From NCBI RefSeq assembly GCF_040802235.1, contig NC_133158.1, positions 86,104,501 through 86,168,500 of the forward strand: a DNA stretch of 64,000 nt, read 5' to 3'. The position numbers were made by a program, and so were the translations under genes. The notes below the pieces were generated by a model, which was not told the origin of the DNA, ran no database searches, and was given only the letters and a program-made list of their open reading frames with translations. Positions 44,546 through 56,194 of this stretch are shown piece by piece (the stretch's first letter is position 1; every line of letters begins with the position of its first letter). The stretch comes from Manis javanica. Its lineage: Eukaryota > Chordata > Mammalia > Pholidota > Manidae.

Positions 44546-47094
44546 ACCAAGGACCCATTTTCAGTCCAACAAAGGAAACAAAAAATCCATCCAACTAAGG
44601 GCTCTGGGTCTTCTCAGTCACCTACTGGTCTCTAGGAGAAGAACTGATTGAACAAATATTTTCCCATCAGGAAATTAACTGGACCTTCAGTTAAGCTTCC
44701 AGTTTTCTTGAAAATGAGGGATCATATGGGTCCCTCCAGATTGTGAGGAAGATATTTCATAAGTATGGAAGCTGAAAAATCAGTAAAATTCTCATTAAAA
44801 GTATTTGCTGAGATCATCTAAACCACGTTGCTATGAAACCTAAGCTGAGAAAACCAGAAAAAACTCCTGAATCAAACTGAAAGATGGCACACTGTCATTT
44901 TTTATTTTTTTAAATTTCATTAGGTGAAAGCAAATATTTCCTTTCTAAGCCTAGGAATGCCACTGGCAGTGCAAGAAACCTGTGTGGACCATGTGATCTG
45001 GTTTCTTGGGTCCCTTGAGGGATCATATGGGTACCTCCAGAGTGTGAATACTATTCTAAGTGAAAGACAAGAGAAAGTCTGTCTTCTTCAGGGGAAAATT
45101 AAGTTGTAGGGAACAAAGTATGTAGTAACAGTTTATGCTGAGATGAAATCCTGCATCTAACCACTCTTGATTATCTTCTGCTGTGGGCACACAACTTTAC
45201 TGCTATTTTAGATGGTGGCAAGGTTTGGTTGGTTAAGGTGAAGAAAAGTACAACTAAAGCTTTTGCATTAAGTCCTGCTATCTAGGGTAGTTGCAGAGCT
45301 TCCTAACAGCCACAATATTGGAAGAATTATATCATTCTGCTCTGAAGAGAATGAGGAAAGGTTGATGTAATTTGTGGGTTGATGGAAATGTGTATGTGGA
45401 AGACCAAGAAAAACAGCCCAAAGAGGTTGTGACAGTGCTCAGGGGGAAGGAATGGTTGGTTGTCTAGAAATCACTAGGAGTTGTCTAGAAAAGGGAATGG
45501 GATCTGACAAGTTCCCCCACATCTTAGATTGCAGGAACCATTTGCAACACCACTGTGAGCCACAGACTGAGACGGTTATAGGTGGCTATTGGGTTGGTCA
45601 CATCTGAAATAGGAAAGGAAAATGATCATTTGTCCACCCTCTGACTACCCCTCCCCAACATCCCAAGATCAGCTGTGCCTATAGATAAACTGTTGATTGG
45701 GAAACACCTAGAACGATTTTCCTTACTTTTCCTAGGAGCTATAAACTCTACAGAAATCCAGTAGTCCATTCTGCCTCCTTGGATGACCCCTGATGAAAAA
45801 TGAGGAAAACTGCAAGAGAAAGAGAATCTATAGCAAAAGCATGAAAATCACAACAATGCCTCTCACTTTCAGAGAGATGGAATCATAATACCCCCACAAT
45901 GTGGTGCTATTCTGGGGAAAAGAGGACCAAAAAATTATTTATATCATGTCTATCCACTCAATCTTCAATCCATGCAGCACAAATCCCCACCTATTCACCA
46001 AGGTCGTGGTGTGTGTGAATAAAGGGAAAGGAAGAGTAAGTGTTGAGATACAGAATCATTAGAGTCCCTACATCTCAGAGAGAAATGTGATACCCTCTTC
46101 ATGATAAATCTCTTCATGAGTGAAATGGGATAACCTCCAAGATCTGCTAAGTAAAGATGCAGAACAGTGAGTTTACCATGTTTAATTTGTGTTAAGTATA
46201 TAGAGCTTCTCACCTTGTAATATAGAAATACAAGGATCCTGATTTATCAGATGGACTTTCCTTCTTTACTACCCATATCTGACAGCGAGGGGCCTAGGAG
46301 CTTCAACCAGGCAGAAAACCGTTGCAGAGGATGGCAGCGTTCCATAGTTTCATTCAACCACCCAAGGAAGCTGACGCAGACATTCATGTAGAAAGTATTG
46401 CAGGAGAGACTGTTGTAGTGTTTGAGGGTATCCCATTGCTCAGTGGTATCTACTGCCTATGTGTGATAGTGACACCAACCACCAAATGCAATGCTGGGAG
46501 GCCTAGGGCAGTGACAGCCATAAATAGGATCCCACTGAGAAATTGTATTATGTTGGGAAATTTCAGTACCTGGAAACTACTATCAATCAGATACTTGCTA
46601 ACATGTATTCTATATTCTCCAAGGAGGTATTCACATAGAGCAGCTCCATATTCTACAAATGTGTCTATAGCAATCAGGTACAATTTTAGTCCCCTTTATG
46701 AGGTTAGGTGGCATCTTCCAAATGCAAGTTGGTCCTATTTGCCTAGTTTGTTTTAAATTATTCCTCTTGCAGATACCAAATGGGAGCAGGAGCACCAGGG
46801 AGTGGGATTTATCAGGCCTTGCTTTCCAATTGGAGGCATGGCTTTGTCACTGAGAGGAACATCCTGACCTCTGAATTCGGCAACATGTGTACTTGGGGTA
46901 CCAGAGGCTTTATCACTGGGAGAATGTGCAATCCTTTCTGTGGATATTCCTTATTGCTAGGTTTCTGGGAAGAGCCATGGAGGTTCTAGGTAGTAAATAG
47001 GTCTGTCTTCTCTCAGTTATTAGGGTGCCCTCTTCTTTAAGTTCTTATTTATATCCTTTCTCATTTTCCTCTTAGTTTTCCAGTTGACAAACAG
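44546..47094. other. Unassigned block, possibly ERV-derived
   Basis: Follows the probable LTR. It contains a 32-bp motif repeated 301 bp apart (44715-44746 and 45016-45047, two mismatches) and a 144-codon plus-strand open frame at 46322-46756 with no recognised domain. It may be a decayed retroviral interior, but no gag, pol or env motif was found. Confidence 0.35.
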
Positions 47095-47280
47095 TGTGCC
47101 ATTTCTAAAATAAACAGCCTGGGTTCAAGTCCCAGTCCCACCAGTTAACAAACTGTGGGACTTTGGAGAAGTGGCTTAAATTCTTTGTGTATCCCCTTAA
47201 TTTAAAAAGTACAAAATGACATTTTGCATCTCACAAGTTTTTTAGGATTAAACGAGTTAAAAGGCACTTTCAAAGATTCT
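47095..47280 (+). repeat. MIR SINE remnant
   Basis: 'cctgggttcaagtcccagtcccaccagtta', 'tgtgggactttggagaagtggcttaaattcttt' and 'ttaggattaaacgagttaaaa' follow MIR in order. Confidence 0.65.
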
Positions 47281-47360
47281 AAAACTAAAGCCTATTTGTT
47301 TAATAAGTGAATGAATTGAGCTTTCTTGTTTATTGCTGATTCATAAAAATATTTTACATG

Positions 47361-47437
47361 TCATAGTATTATAGATGTGCCTGTATCTTCTTATATGTAT
47401 TAATCCTTCATAGATTATAGATGTACCTGTATCTTCT
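47361..47437 (+). repeat. Short tandem duplication, period about 46 bp
   Basis: Two copies of a 30-bp core ('ttatagatg?cctgtatcttct') at 47361-47391 and 47408-47437, with one base change and one indel. Confidence 0.8.
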
Positions 47438-47499
47438 GTTCTGTTACCTATTCGTTAATGCTGTTTACTACAGAGAATTCTTAAATGTTATCTAATCAA

Positions 47500-48170
47500 A
47501 TCTTTTCCTTTTTTTCTTTATAGTTTTGGGGTCCAGGTTAAGATATTTTCACTACCCCAAAATCAAAAATATATTCCTCTATAATCTTGTCTATTTCCCT
47601 TTCATCTTGACATTTAAGCACTTAACTCATTTATTCTAACATATAGTATATGTTAGAGACACAAGTGCCTATTCACAGCAAAGTTGGCTAAAAATGCATC
47701 CTTTGTCCACAGATTTATATTACCACCATTATCACATGCCAACCTCACCTTATAGGATCCATTCCTAAACAATTCTATTACACTGGTCTATTTATCTTTA
47801 TCTATACCAATACCATCAGGTTTAAATTATTGTAGCCTTATAATATACACTAAAATATTGAGGAGTCTTACCACTTTGCTCTAACTTTTCAAAACTCACC
47901 TTAGCTATGGGTGAATCTTTTCCTTTACTCTATTGACTGTAAATATCAAGAAGCTCCCAAAGCCCTGCTGGCACTTTGTACTAAATCTGTGGTCTATTTT
48001 TAATCTAAATATCCACAGAATCAGCACCTTTATAATATTAGGTTGTTTTACCGATGAACATATGGTTTACATCTAGGACATCGTGATTTGCAAACTTAAT
48101 TTTCATTGAGACTTTCATTCAAATGTGCTTTGTTAATAGAAGAGTTCTTCATTAACTGAGATTTTCACAT
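47500..48170 (-). mobile_element. Old L1 ORF2 fragment, antisense
   Basis: Antisense landmarks in order: 'cactggtctatttatctttatctataccaatacc', 'tattgtagccttataatatac', 'caaaactcaccttagctatgggtg' and 'gcacctttataatattaggtt'. Confidence 0.6.
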
Positions 48171-49794
48171 GGTGAACTATGTGTCCTACACTCAAATCTA
48201 AAAGAAAAAGAAAGTTGATTGTGACGTAGGTCAATGTCATTGTAAGATTTCACTAAGATGAAGATACAGAACATTTTACTCTGCCCCGTTCCTGCTCATA
48301 AGTAGTCAAACAATATTTACTGTCACCATACACAGTAACTTACAACCACTTTGCAACATTTATGCAGGGTTGACTGATAAATTTAGTAATCCAAGATTCT
48401 CTTGGGACTCTAGTTCTGTGTACAATGATATACTACCCATACAATAACACCCAGTTTAGTCAAAAAAAGGGGATGAGGAGTCAGGAAATAAATACTTCTC
48501 AGAGATGACAGCTGCAACTGGATCTGGAGAAATGAATTTTCCAGCAGAAAAGTAAAAATCACTTTTATTTTCTTAAAAAATAATATGCTTATAGTAGAAA
48601 ACCTAAGAAACATTTGGAAAATTTTGTTTACTTCTAGTTATAGAACTATATATTTACTATTTAAAAATGCAATTTGATGTAAAACAACATTGATTAGACT
48701 TTCTGCTGAGCATTGTTCTGCACATAATATATCAAGTGATCATTACATAGCCTAGAGCATTTGGACAATATTTTTACCTCTATCTAATTGTAGAAAGTCC
48801 TTCTACCATAGGGAGTACAAAGGACCTTTCATGTGTCTTGTTTTTGACAAAGGTTTTTCTTTCACTTCTACACTCCATTCAAAATTGTACAATATTGATT
48901 ATAGAGCTCTTATGTGATCCTTAGGATTGCTTTATTCCATTGAAAAACCATCTTTTAGTTTGTATAGTTATTATAGCACCGCAGGAGTCTTCATGGATGC
49001 AATTATCCATGCACTGTTACAGAGCACATGCCACAAGGGGGAAAATAACTACATAAAACAACTGAACCAGATGGATATTTGAAAATAAAACACTTAAGAT
49101 ATATGTAGTTTTTGTGGTTAACAACTGTTCACATACATACAGAAAATGAATAAACCTTTGCAGTTCTTACAGGCTAAGGTGGTTTTGTTGTCTGGTGGTG
49201 TTTTTAATTCTCATTTGCATTTCTTTAGTTATATCCAAAGGAAGAAGCCAACAAATATTTTCCTGTTGCCTTAGTGGTTAAGGAGAAAAAATAGTTTATC
49301 ATTTCCTAGGGCAATGCCAGATGACAGGATAGAGTCAATCCCCAGGAGTCTATGAGAAAATTACCAGTTACAGAAAAATAGTAAATACCACATTAGAGAC
49401 ACTGTGACCTCTGAGGTCTAAAATTAGAGCTTAAATTGGGCATGATCTTATAGGATATTCTACCATCTTTGGAACAATGGGGAGAAAATGTAAAGCAGAC
49501 CGCAGATGGAGAGCAAGAGCAAGCCTTCGTGTCCTCAACGGTAGGAGAAAGCCGAGCTGCAGGACCCCTATGGGCCCAGCGCTCCCCAGTAATGGGGAGG
49601 CCACACCAAGTGCAAACACATCTTCCACTCCTTCGCTTCCCAGGCACCCAGTGTCCCCTTGCATACAGCCTCAGTGATCATGAATGCAAACGAGCGGACG
49701 TTGTTTTGTACAATGGTGACTTTGGATGGCACCACAGTGTTGTGGTATTGTGTTGCTATTATTTGAGAAAATTTACAGAAGTGCAGATGTTCAG
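48171..49794. other. Unassigned DNA with a G+C-richer segment at 49450-49720
   Basis: 49450-49720 has clearly higher G+C and CpG than its surroundings and open frames on both strands (plus 49469-49798, minus 49393-49664). The plus-strand frame ends next to a strong donor-like 'cag|gtaagt' at 49794. No family recognised. The MIR starting at about 49795 may explain part of the donor string. Confidence 0.35.
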
Positions 49795-49995
49795 GTAAGT
49801 GTGTGGGCTCTGGAGTCAGTTTGTGTCCATGATTTAGTAACTACTTCATCTCTTTTCTTAATCCCTGTTCTTCACTGGAATATGAAAGTGAAAATAGATC
49901 TTGCTCACCATGAAGTGCAAGTGCACATAAAGAGATTAGTTCAATGTCTGGCTCCTAGGAAGAATGTAACAGTATCAATGCTCATGAATGTTAAT
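49795..49995 (+). repeat. MIR SINE remnant
   Basis: 'gtgtgggctctggagtcag', 'gatttagtaactacttcatc' and later 'agttcaatgtctggctcctaggaag' follow the MIR order. Confidence 0.5.
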
Positions 49996-50134
49996 ATTAT
50001 TATGATCAACAAAAAGAATAGCTTTGCCAAATTCTGCATGTTAATGGTAAGGAAGAAATAGTTTTAGTAATAGTTATTACCACTTTGGCCCTAAATATAA
50101 TTCCTCTTCTCTCTTTTTGGTCTTCAAAATAAAA

Positions 50135-50143
50135 GAAATTGGT
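50135..50143 (+). repeat. L1 target-site duplication, left copy
   Basis: 'gaaattggt' is repeated at 56186-56194, right after the A-rich end of the L1. Confidence 0.7.
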
Positions 50144-50958
50144 CTTGGGGCAGAGCCAAGATGGCGGCATGAGTAGGACAGTGGGAATCTCCTCCCAAAA
50201 ACATATATATTTTTGAAAATACAACAAATACAACTAATCCTAAAAGAGAGACCAGAAGACACAGGACAACAGTCAGACTACATCCACACCTGCGAGAACC
50301 CAGCACCTGGTGAAAGGGGTAAGATACAAGACCTGGCCCAGCGGGACCCGAGCGCCCCTCACCCCAGCTCGCAGCAGGAGGAGAGGAGTTGGAACGGGGA
50401 GGGAGAGGGAGCCCAAGACTGCTAATCACCCAGCCCTAGCCATCTGCACCAGAGCACAGACACAGTGCATGTGTGGGGTGCTGGAAACTAAGGAAACTGG
50501 ACAGCAAGATCTTTGAGCAGGTCCTGAAGCTGGCACCCCTGTGACAAAGAAAAGCGAGTGCTTTTTGAAAGTCTTAAAGGGACAGGGATTCCACGGCTGG
50601 AAGGAAGAATTCTGGGTCACAGTCCAGCAGCTGGAAATTCCAGGGAACTCTGGGCGCACTAACCCCCTAGGCAACAGCTCTGAGACCCCTCACAGAGGTA
50701 AACAGCCAAACAGCTCCCATCCGTTACCCCTCCCGGGCCCCGCCATAGCAGAGCAGGAGCCTGAGGCTGGCCACGCCCACAGCAAGGGAGCTTCCTTCAT
50801 ACTGGCCGGGCAAGATACAGAGACCCAGTCTACACGCAATTGCCCAACATAGGCCACTAGGGGTCGCAGATGTCCCAGTAAAGAGGCCAGGAGCAAGTGG
50901 AAAGCCTTAGCTCTCCCAGCTGACAGAAAGCCAATAGCTCACCACTACACCTATCAAC
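50144..50958 (+). promoter_or_regulatory. L1 5' UTR / internal promoter
   Basis: Starts 'cttggggcagagccaagatggcggc'. The 'caagatggcggc' motif at 50157-50168 is a YY1-type site found at the start of many L1 promoters. The region is G+C-rich compared with the flanks, as expected for an L1 internal RNA polymerase II promoter. Confidence 0.85.
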
Positions 50959-51819
50959 ATGAAAAGGCAAAAAAATTTGATCCAGACAAGACTAACCCAG
51001 ACAGCTTTGACATCTGCTACATCTTCCCCTGAAAAGGAAGGCGGGGAGATAGATTTAATCAGTCTTCCTGAGAAAGAATTCAAAACAAAAGTCATAACCA
51101 TGCTGATGGACTTGCAGAGAAATATGCAAGAACTAAGGAAGAAGAATAAGAAATAAAACAAGCTCTGGAAGGACTTCAAAACAGAATGGACGAGACGCAA
51201 AAGACCATTAATGGACTAGAAAACAGAGAACAGGAATGCAGAGAAGCTGATGCAGAGAGAGAGATAAAAGGATCTCCAGGAATGAAAGAATTTTAAAAGA
51301 ACTGAGTGACTAATCGAAATGGAACAACATCCGCATTATAGGGGTACCAGAAGAAGAAGAGAGAGAAAAAGGGATAGAAAGTGTCTTTGAAGAAATAATT
51401 GCTGAAAACTTCCCCAAACTAGGGGAGGAAATGGCCTCTCAGACCACAGAGGTATACAGAACTCCCATGACAAGGGATCCAAGGAGGGCAACACCAAGAC
51501 ACATAATAATTAAAATGGCAAAGATCAAAGACAAGGACAAAGTATTAAAGGCAGCCAGAGAGAAAAAAAAGGTCATCTACAAAGGAAAACCCATCAGGCT
51601 ATCATCAGACTTCTCAACAGAAACCCTACAGGCCAGAAGAGAAAGGCATAATATACTTAATGCAATGAAACAGAGGGCCTCGAACCAAGATTACTGTATC
51701 CAGCACCATTATCATTTAAATATGAAGGAGGGATTAAACAATTCCCAGACAAGCAAAAGTTGAGGGAATTTGCCTCCCACAAACCACCTCTACAGGGCAT
51801 CTTACAGGGACTGCTGTAG
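50959..51819 (+). pseudogene. L1 ORF1 (RNA-binding chaperone), frameshifted
   Basis: Starts at ATG 50959 ('MKRQKNLIQTRLTQ') and hits a stop at 51154. The coiled-coil continues in another frame (51150-51290, e.g. 'EIKQALEGLQNRMDETQ'). The RRM domain is then in a third frame from about 51328 ('NIRIIGVPEEEEREKGIESV'), with 'RHIIIKMAKIKDKDKVLKAA' and 'RPQRR'-like basic parts. The C-terminal domain returns to the first frame after 51690 ('YPAPLSFKYEGGIKQFP') and ends at TAG 51817. All domains of ORF1p (trimerising coiled-coil, RRM, CTD) are identifiable. The protein packages L1 RNA into the RNP; this copy cannot make it whole. Confidence 0.85.
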
Positions 51820-52014
51820 ATGGGAGCACTCCTAAAAAGAGCACAGAACAAAACACACAACATATGAAGAAGGGAGGAGGAGGAATAAGAAGGGAGAGAA
51901 ATAAAGAATCATAAGACTGTGTTAATAACAGCTCAAAAAGCGAGTTAAGTTAGACAGTAAGATAGTAAAGAAGCTAACCCTGAACCTTTGGTAATCACAA
52001 ACTTAAAGCCTGCA

Positions 52015-53109
52015 ATGGCAATAAGTACATACCTTTCAATAATCACCCTAAATATAAATGGACTGAATGCACCAATCAAAAGACACAGAGTAATAGAATG
52101 GATAAAAAAGCAAGACCCATCCATATGCTGCTTACAAGAAACTCACCTCAAACCCAAAGACATGCACAGACTTAAAGTCAAGGGATGGAAAAAGATATTT
52201 CATGCAAACAACACAGAGAAAAAAGCAGGTGTTGCAATACTAGTATCAGACAAAATAGACTTCAAAATAAAGAAAGTAACAAAAGATAAAGAAGGACATT
52301 ACATAATGATAAAGGGCTCAGTCCAACAAGAGGATATAACCATTATAAATATATATGCACCCAATACAGGAACACCAACATATGTGAAACAAATAGTAAC
52401 AGAATTGAAGGAGGAAATAGAATGCAATGCATACATTCTGGGAGACTTCAACACACCACTCACTCCAAAGGACAGATCCACCAGACAGAAAATAAGTAAG
52501 GACACAGAGGCACTGAACAACACAGGAGAACAGATGGACCTAATAGACATCTATAGAACTCTACATCCAAAAGCAACAGGATACACATTCTTCTCAAGTG
52601 CACATGGAACATTCTCCAGAATAGACCACATACTAGGCCACAAAAAGAGCCTCAGTAAATTCCAAAAGATTGAAATCCTACCAAACAACTTTTCAGACCA
52701 CAAAGGCATAAAACTAGAAATAAACTGTACAAAGAAAGCAAAAAGGCTCACAAACACATGGAGGCTTAACAACATGCTCCTAAATAATCAATGGATCAAT
52801 GACCAAATCAAAATGGAGATCCAGCAATATATGGAAACAAATGACAACAACACAAAGCCCCAACTACTGTGGGATACAGCAAAAGCAGTCTTAAGAGGAA
52901 AGTATAAAGCAATCCAGGCATATTTAAAGAAGGAAGAACAATCCCAAATGAATGGTTCAATGTCACAATTATCAAAATTGGAAAAAGAAGAACAAAAGAG
53001 GCCTCAGGTCAGCAGAAGGAGGGACATAATAAAGATCAGAGAAGAAATAAATAAAATTGAGAAGAATAAAACAATAGCAAAATCAATGAAACCAAGAGCT
53101 GGTTCTTAG
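52015..53109 (+). pseudogene. L1 ORF2 endonuclease domain (open part)
   Basis: From ATG 52015 an open frame of 364 codons covers the apurinic/apyrimidinic-type endonuclease of ORF2p, which nicks target DNA. Conserved positions are present: N in 'TLNINGLN' (residue 13-15), E42 in 'QETH', Y114 in 'INIYAPN', D144 and N146 in 'GDFN', D204 in 'SRIDH', D228-H229 in 'FSDH'. A frameshift near 53095 puts the linker and RT in another frame, so the frame closes at 53107. The endonuclease part alone looks intact. Confidence 0.9.
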
Positions 53110-55848
53110 AGAAAATAAACAAAATAGATAAGCCTCTAGTCAGACTTATTAAGAGGAAAAGAGAGTCAACACAAATCAACAGAATCAGAAATGAGAAAGG
53201 AAAAATCACGACGGACCCCACAGAAAAACAAAGAATTATTAGAGAGTACTATGAAAACCTATATGCTAACAACCTGGGAAACCTAGGAGAAATGGACAAC
53301 TTCCTTGAAAAATAGAACCTTCCAAGACTGACCCAGAAAGAAACAGAAAATCTACACAGACAAATTACCAGCAATGAAATTGAAGCAGTAATCAAAAAAC
53401 TACAAAAGAACAAAACCCCCAGGCCAGATGGATTCACCTCGGAATTTTATCAGACATACAGGGAAGACATAATACCCATTCTCCTTAAAGTTTTCCAAAA
53501 AATAGAAGAGGAGGGAATACTCCCAAACTCATTCTATGAAGCCAACATCACCCTAATACCAAAACCAGGCAAAGACCCCACCAAAAAAGAAAACTACAGA
53601 CCAATATCCCTGATGAACGTAGATGCAAAAATACTCAACAAACCAGTAGCAAACCGAATTCAAAAATACATCAAAAGGATCGTACACCATGACCAAGTGG
53701 GATTCATACCAGGGATGCAAGGATGGTACAACATTTGAAAATCCATCAACATCACCCACCACATCAACAAAAAGAAAGACAAAAACGACATGATCATCTC
53801 CATGGATGCTGAAAAAGCATTCGACAAAATTCAACATCCATTCATGACAAAAACACTCAACAAAATGGGTATAGAGGGCAAGTACCTCAACATAATAAAG
53901 GCCATATATGATAAACCCACAGCCAACATCATACTGAACAGCGAAAAGCTGAAAGCTTTTCCTCTGAGATCAGAAACTAGACAGGGATGCCCACTATCCC
54001 CACTGTTATTCAACATAGTAGTGGAAGTCCTAGTCATGGCAATTAGACAAAACAAAGAAATACAAGGAATCCAGATTGGTAAAGAAGAAGTTAAACTGTC
54101 ACTATTCAGAGATGACATGACATTGTACATAAAAAACCCTAAAGACTCCATTCCAAAACTACTAGAGCTAATATCGGAATTCAGCAAAGTTGCAGGATAC
54201 AAAATTAACACACAGAAATCTGTGGCTTTCCTATGCACTAACAATAAACTAATAGAAAGGGAAATCAGGAAGACAATTACATTCACAATAGCATCAAAAA
54301 GAATAAAATAGCTAGGAATAAACCTAACCAAGGAAGTGAAAGACCTATACCCTGAAAACTATAAGACACTCTTAAGAGAAATTAAAGAGGTCACAAACAA
54401 ATGGAAACTCATCCCATGCTCCTGGCTAGGAAGAATTAATATCATCAAAATGGCCATCCTCCCCAAGGCAATATACAGATTCGATGCAATCCCTATCAAA
54501 TTACCAACAGCTTTCTTCAATGAACTGGAACAAATAGTTCAAAAATTCATATGGAACCACCAAAGACCCCGAATAGCTAAAGCAATCCTGATAAAGAAGA
54601 ATAAAGTGGGGAGGATCTCACTCCCCAACTTCAAGCTCTACTACAAAGCCACAGTAATCAAGACAATTTGGTACTGGCACAGGAACAGAGCCACAGACCA
54701 ATGGAACAGAATAGAGACTGCAAACATTAACCCAAACATATATGGTCAACTAATATTCGATAAAGGGGCCATGGACATACAATGGGGAAATGACAGTCTC
54801 TTCAACATATGGTGTGGCAAAACTGGACAGCTACATGTAAGAGAATGAAACTGGATCACTGTCTAACCCCATACACAAAAGTAAATTCAAAATGGATCAA
54901 AGACTTGAATGTAAGTCATGAAACCATAAAACTCTTAGAAAAAAACATAGGCAAAAATCTCTTAGACATAAACATGAGTGACCTCTTCTTGAACATATCT
55001 CCCCAGGCGAGGGAAACAAATGCAAAAATGAACAAATGGGACTATGTCAAGCTGAAAAGCTTCTGTACAGCAAAGGACACCATCAATAGAACAAAAAGGT
55101 ATCCTACAGTATGGGAGAATATATTCGAAAATAACAGATCTGATAAAGGCTTCACATCCAAAATATATAAAGAGCTCACACACCTCAACAAACAAAAAGC
55201 AAATAATCCAATTAAAAAATGGGCAGAGAAGCTGAATAGACAGTTCTCTAAAGAAGAAATTCAGATGGCCAACAGACACATGAAAAGATGCTCCACATCG
55301 CTTGTCATCAGAGAAATGCAAATTAAAACCACAATGAGATATCATCTCACACCAGTAAGGATGGCTACCATCCAAAAGACAAACAACAACAAATGTTGCG
55401 AGGTTGTGGAGAAAGGGGAACCCTCCTACACTGCTGGTGGAAATGTAAATTAGTTCAACCATTGTGGAAAGCAGTATGGAGGTTCCTCAAAATGCTCAAA
55501 ATAGAAATACCATTTGACCCAGGAATTCCACTTCTAGGAATTTACCCTAAGAATGTAGCACTCCAGTTTGAAAAAGACAAATGCACTCCTATGTTTATTG
55601 CTGCACTATTTTCAATAGCCAAGATATGGAAGCAACCTAAATGTCCATCGGTAGATGAATGGATAAAGAAGATGTGGTACATATACACAATGGAATATTA
55701 CTCAGCCATAAGAAAAAAACAAATCCTACCATTCACAACAACATGGATGGAGCTAGGGGGTATTATGCTCAGTGAAATAAGCCAGGCGGAGAAAGACAAA
55801 TATCAAATGATTTCACTCATCTGTGGAGTAAAAGAACAAGAAAACTGA
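53110..55848 (+). pseudogene. L1 ORF2 reverse transcriptase and C-terminal domain, broken
   Basis: The RT lies in another frame than the endonuclease, with stops at 53313, 53736 and 54309. Recognisable blocks are '[12 protein letters not shown]', '[14 protein letters not shown]' (first catalytic Asp), '[14 protein letters not shown]' and the catalytic block, which reads 'LFRDDMTLY' at about 54099-54125 where L1 elements have FADD. The two Asp remain, but Ala is replaced by Arg. After 54848 the C-terminal part shifts frame twice (54809-55453 and 55393-55848) and ends with 'YQMISLICGVKEQEN'. The cysteine-rich C-terminal region (near '[12 protein letters not shown]' / '[18 protein letters not shown]') is split by the last frameshift. 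Confidence 0.88.
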
Positions 55849-56185
55849 AGGAACAAAACAGCAGCAGACGCACAGATCCCAAGAATGGACTAATAGTTAC
55901 CAAAGGGAAAGGGACTGGGGAGGACGGGTGGGAAGGGAGGGATAAGGGTGGGAAGAAAAGAAAGGGGGCATTACGATTAGCATGTACAGTGTTGGGGGGG
56001 CACAGGGAGGGCTGTGCAACACAGAGAAGACAAGTAGTGATTTTACAGCATCTTACTATGTTGATGGACAGTGACTGTGAACAGGGATGTGGGGGGGACT
56101 TGGTGAAGGTGGGAGCCTAGTAAACATAATGTCCTTCATGTAACTGTAGATTAATGATACCAAAATTAAAAAATTAAAAAAAAAT
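55849..56185 (+). repeat. L1 3' UTR and A-rich tail
   Basis: Begins after the ORF2 stop with 'aggaacaaaacagcagcagacgc', has the G-rich polypurine stretch found in L1 3' UTRs (55912-55975), a G7 run at 55993-55999, and ends 'gattaatgataccaaaattaaaaaa'. Confidence 0.85.
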
Positions 56186-56194
56186 GAAATTGGT

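Larger units (their letters stand above)
50144..56185 (+). mobile_element. Near-full-length L1 LINE (6.04 kb), inactivated
   Basis: Complete from 5' UTR to A-rich tail and flanked by a 9-bp duplication. Order: 5' UTR (50144-50958), ORF1 remnant (50959-51819), spacer, ORF2 (52015-55848, broken), 3' UTR with a G-rich run at 55993-55999, then 'accaaaattaaaaaattaaaaa'. ORF1 has at least two frameshifts. ORF2 has at least three in-frame stops (53313, 53736, 54309) and several frameshifts. The 5' UTR and ORF structure resemble laurasiatherian L1s. It is the youngest-looking L1 in the window, but it cannot encode working proteins. Confidence 0.93.

Noticed and set aside
53831-54331. Minus-strand 166-codon open frame inside the L1
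   Set aside because: Shadow of the RT reading frame on the opposite strand.
54962-55462. Minus-strand 166-codon open frame in the L1 3' half
   Set aside because: Also a shadow frame of ORF2; antisense open frames are common in L1.
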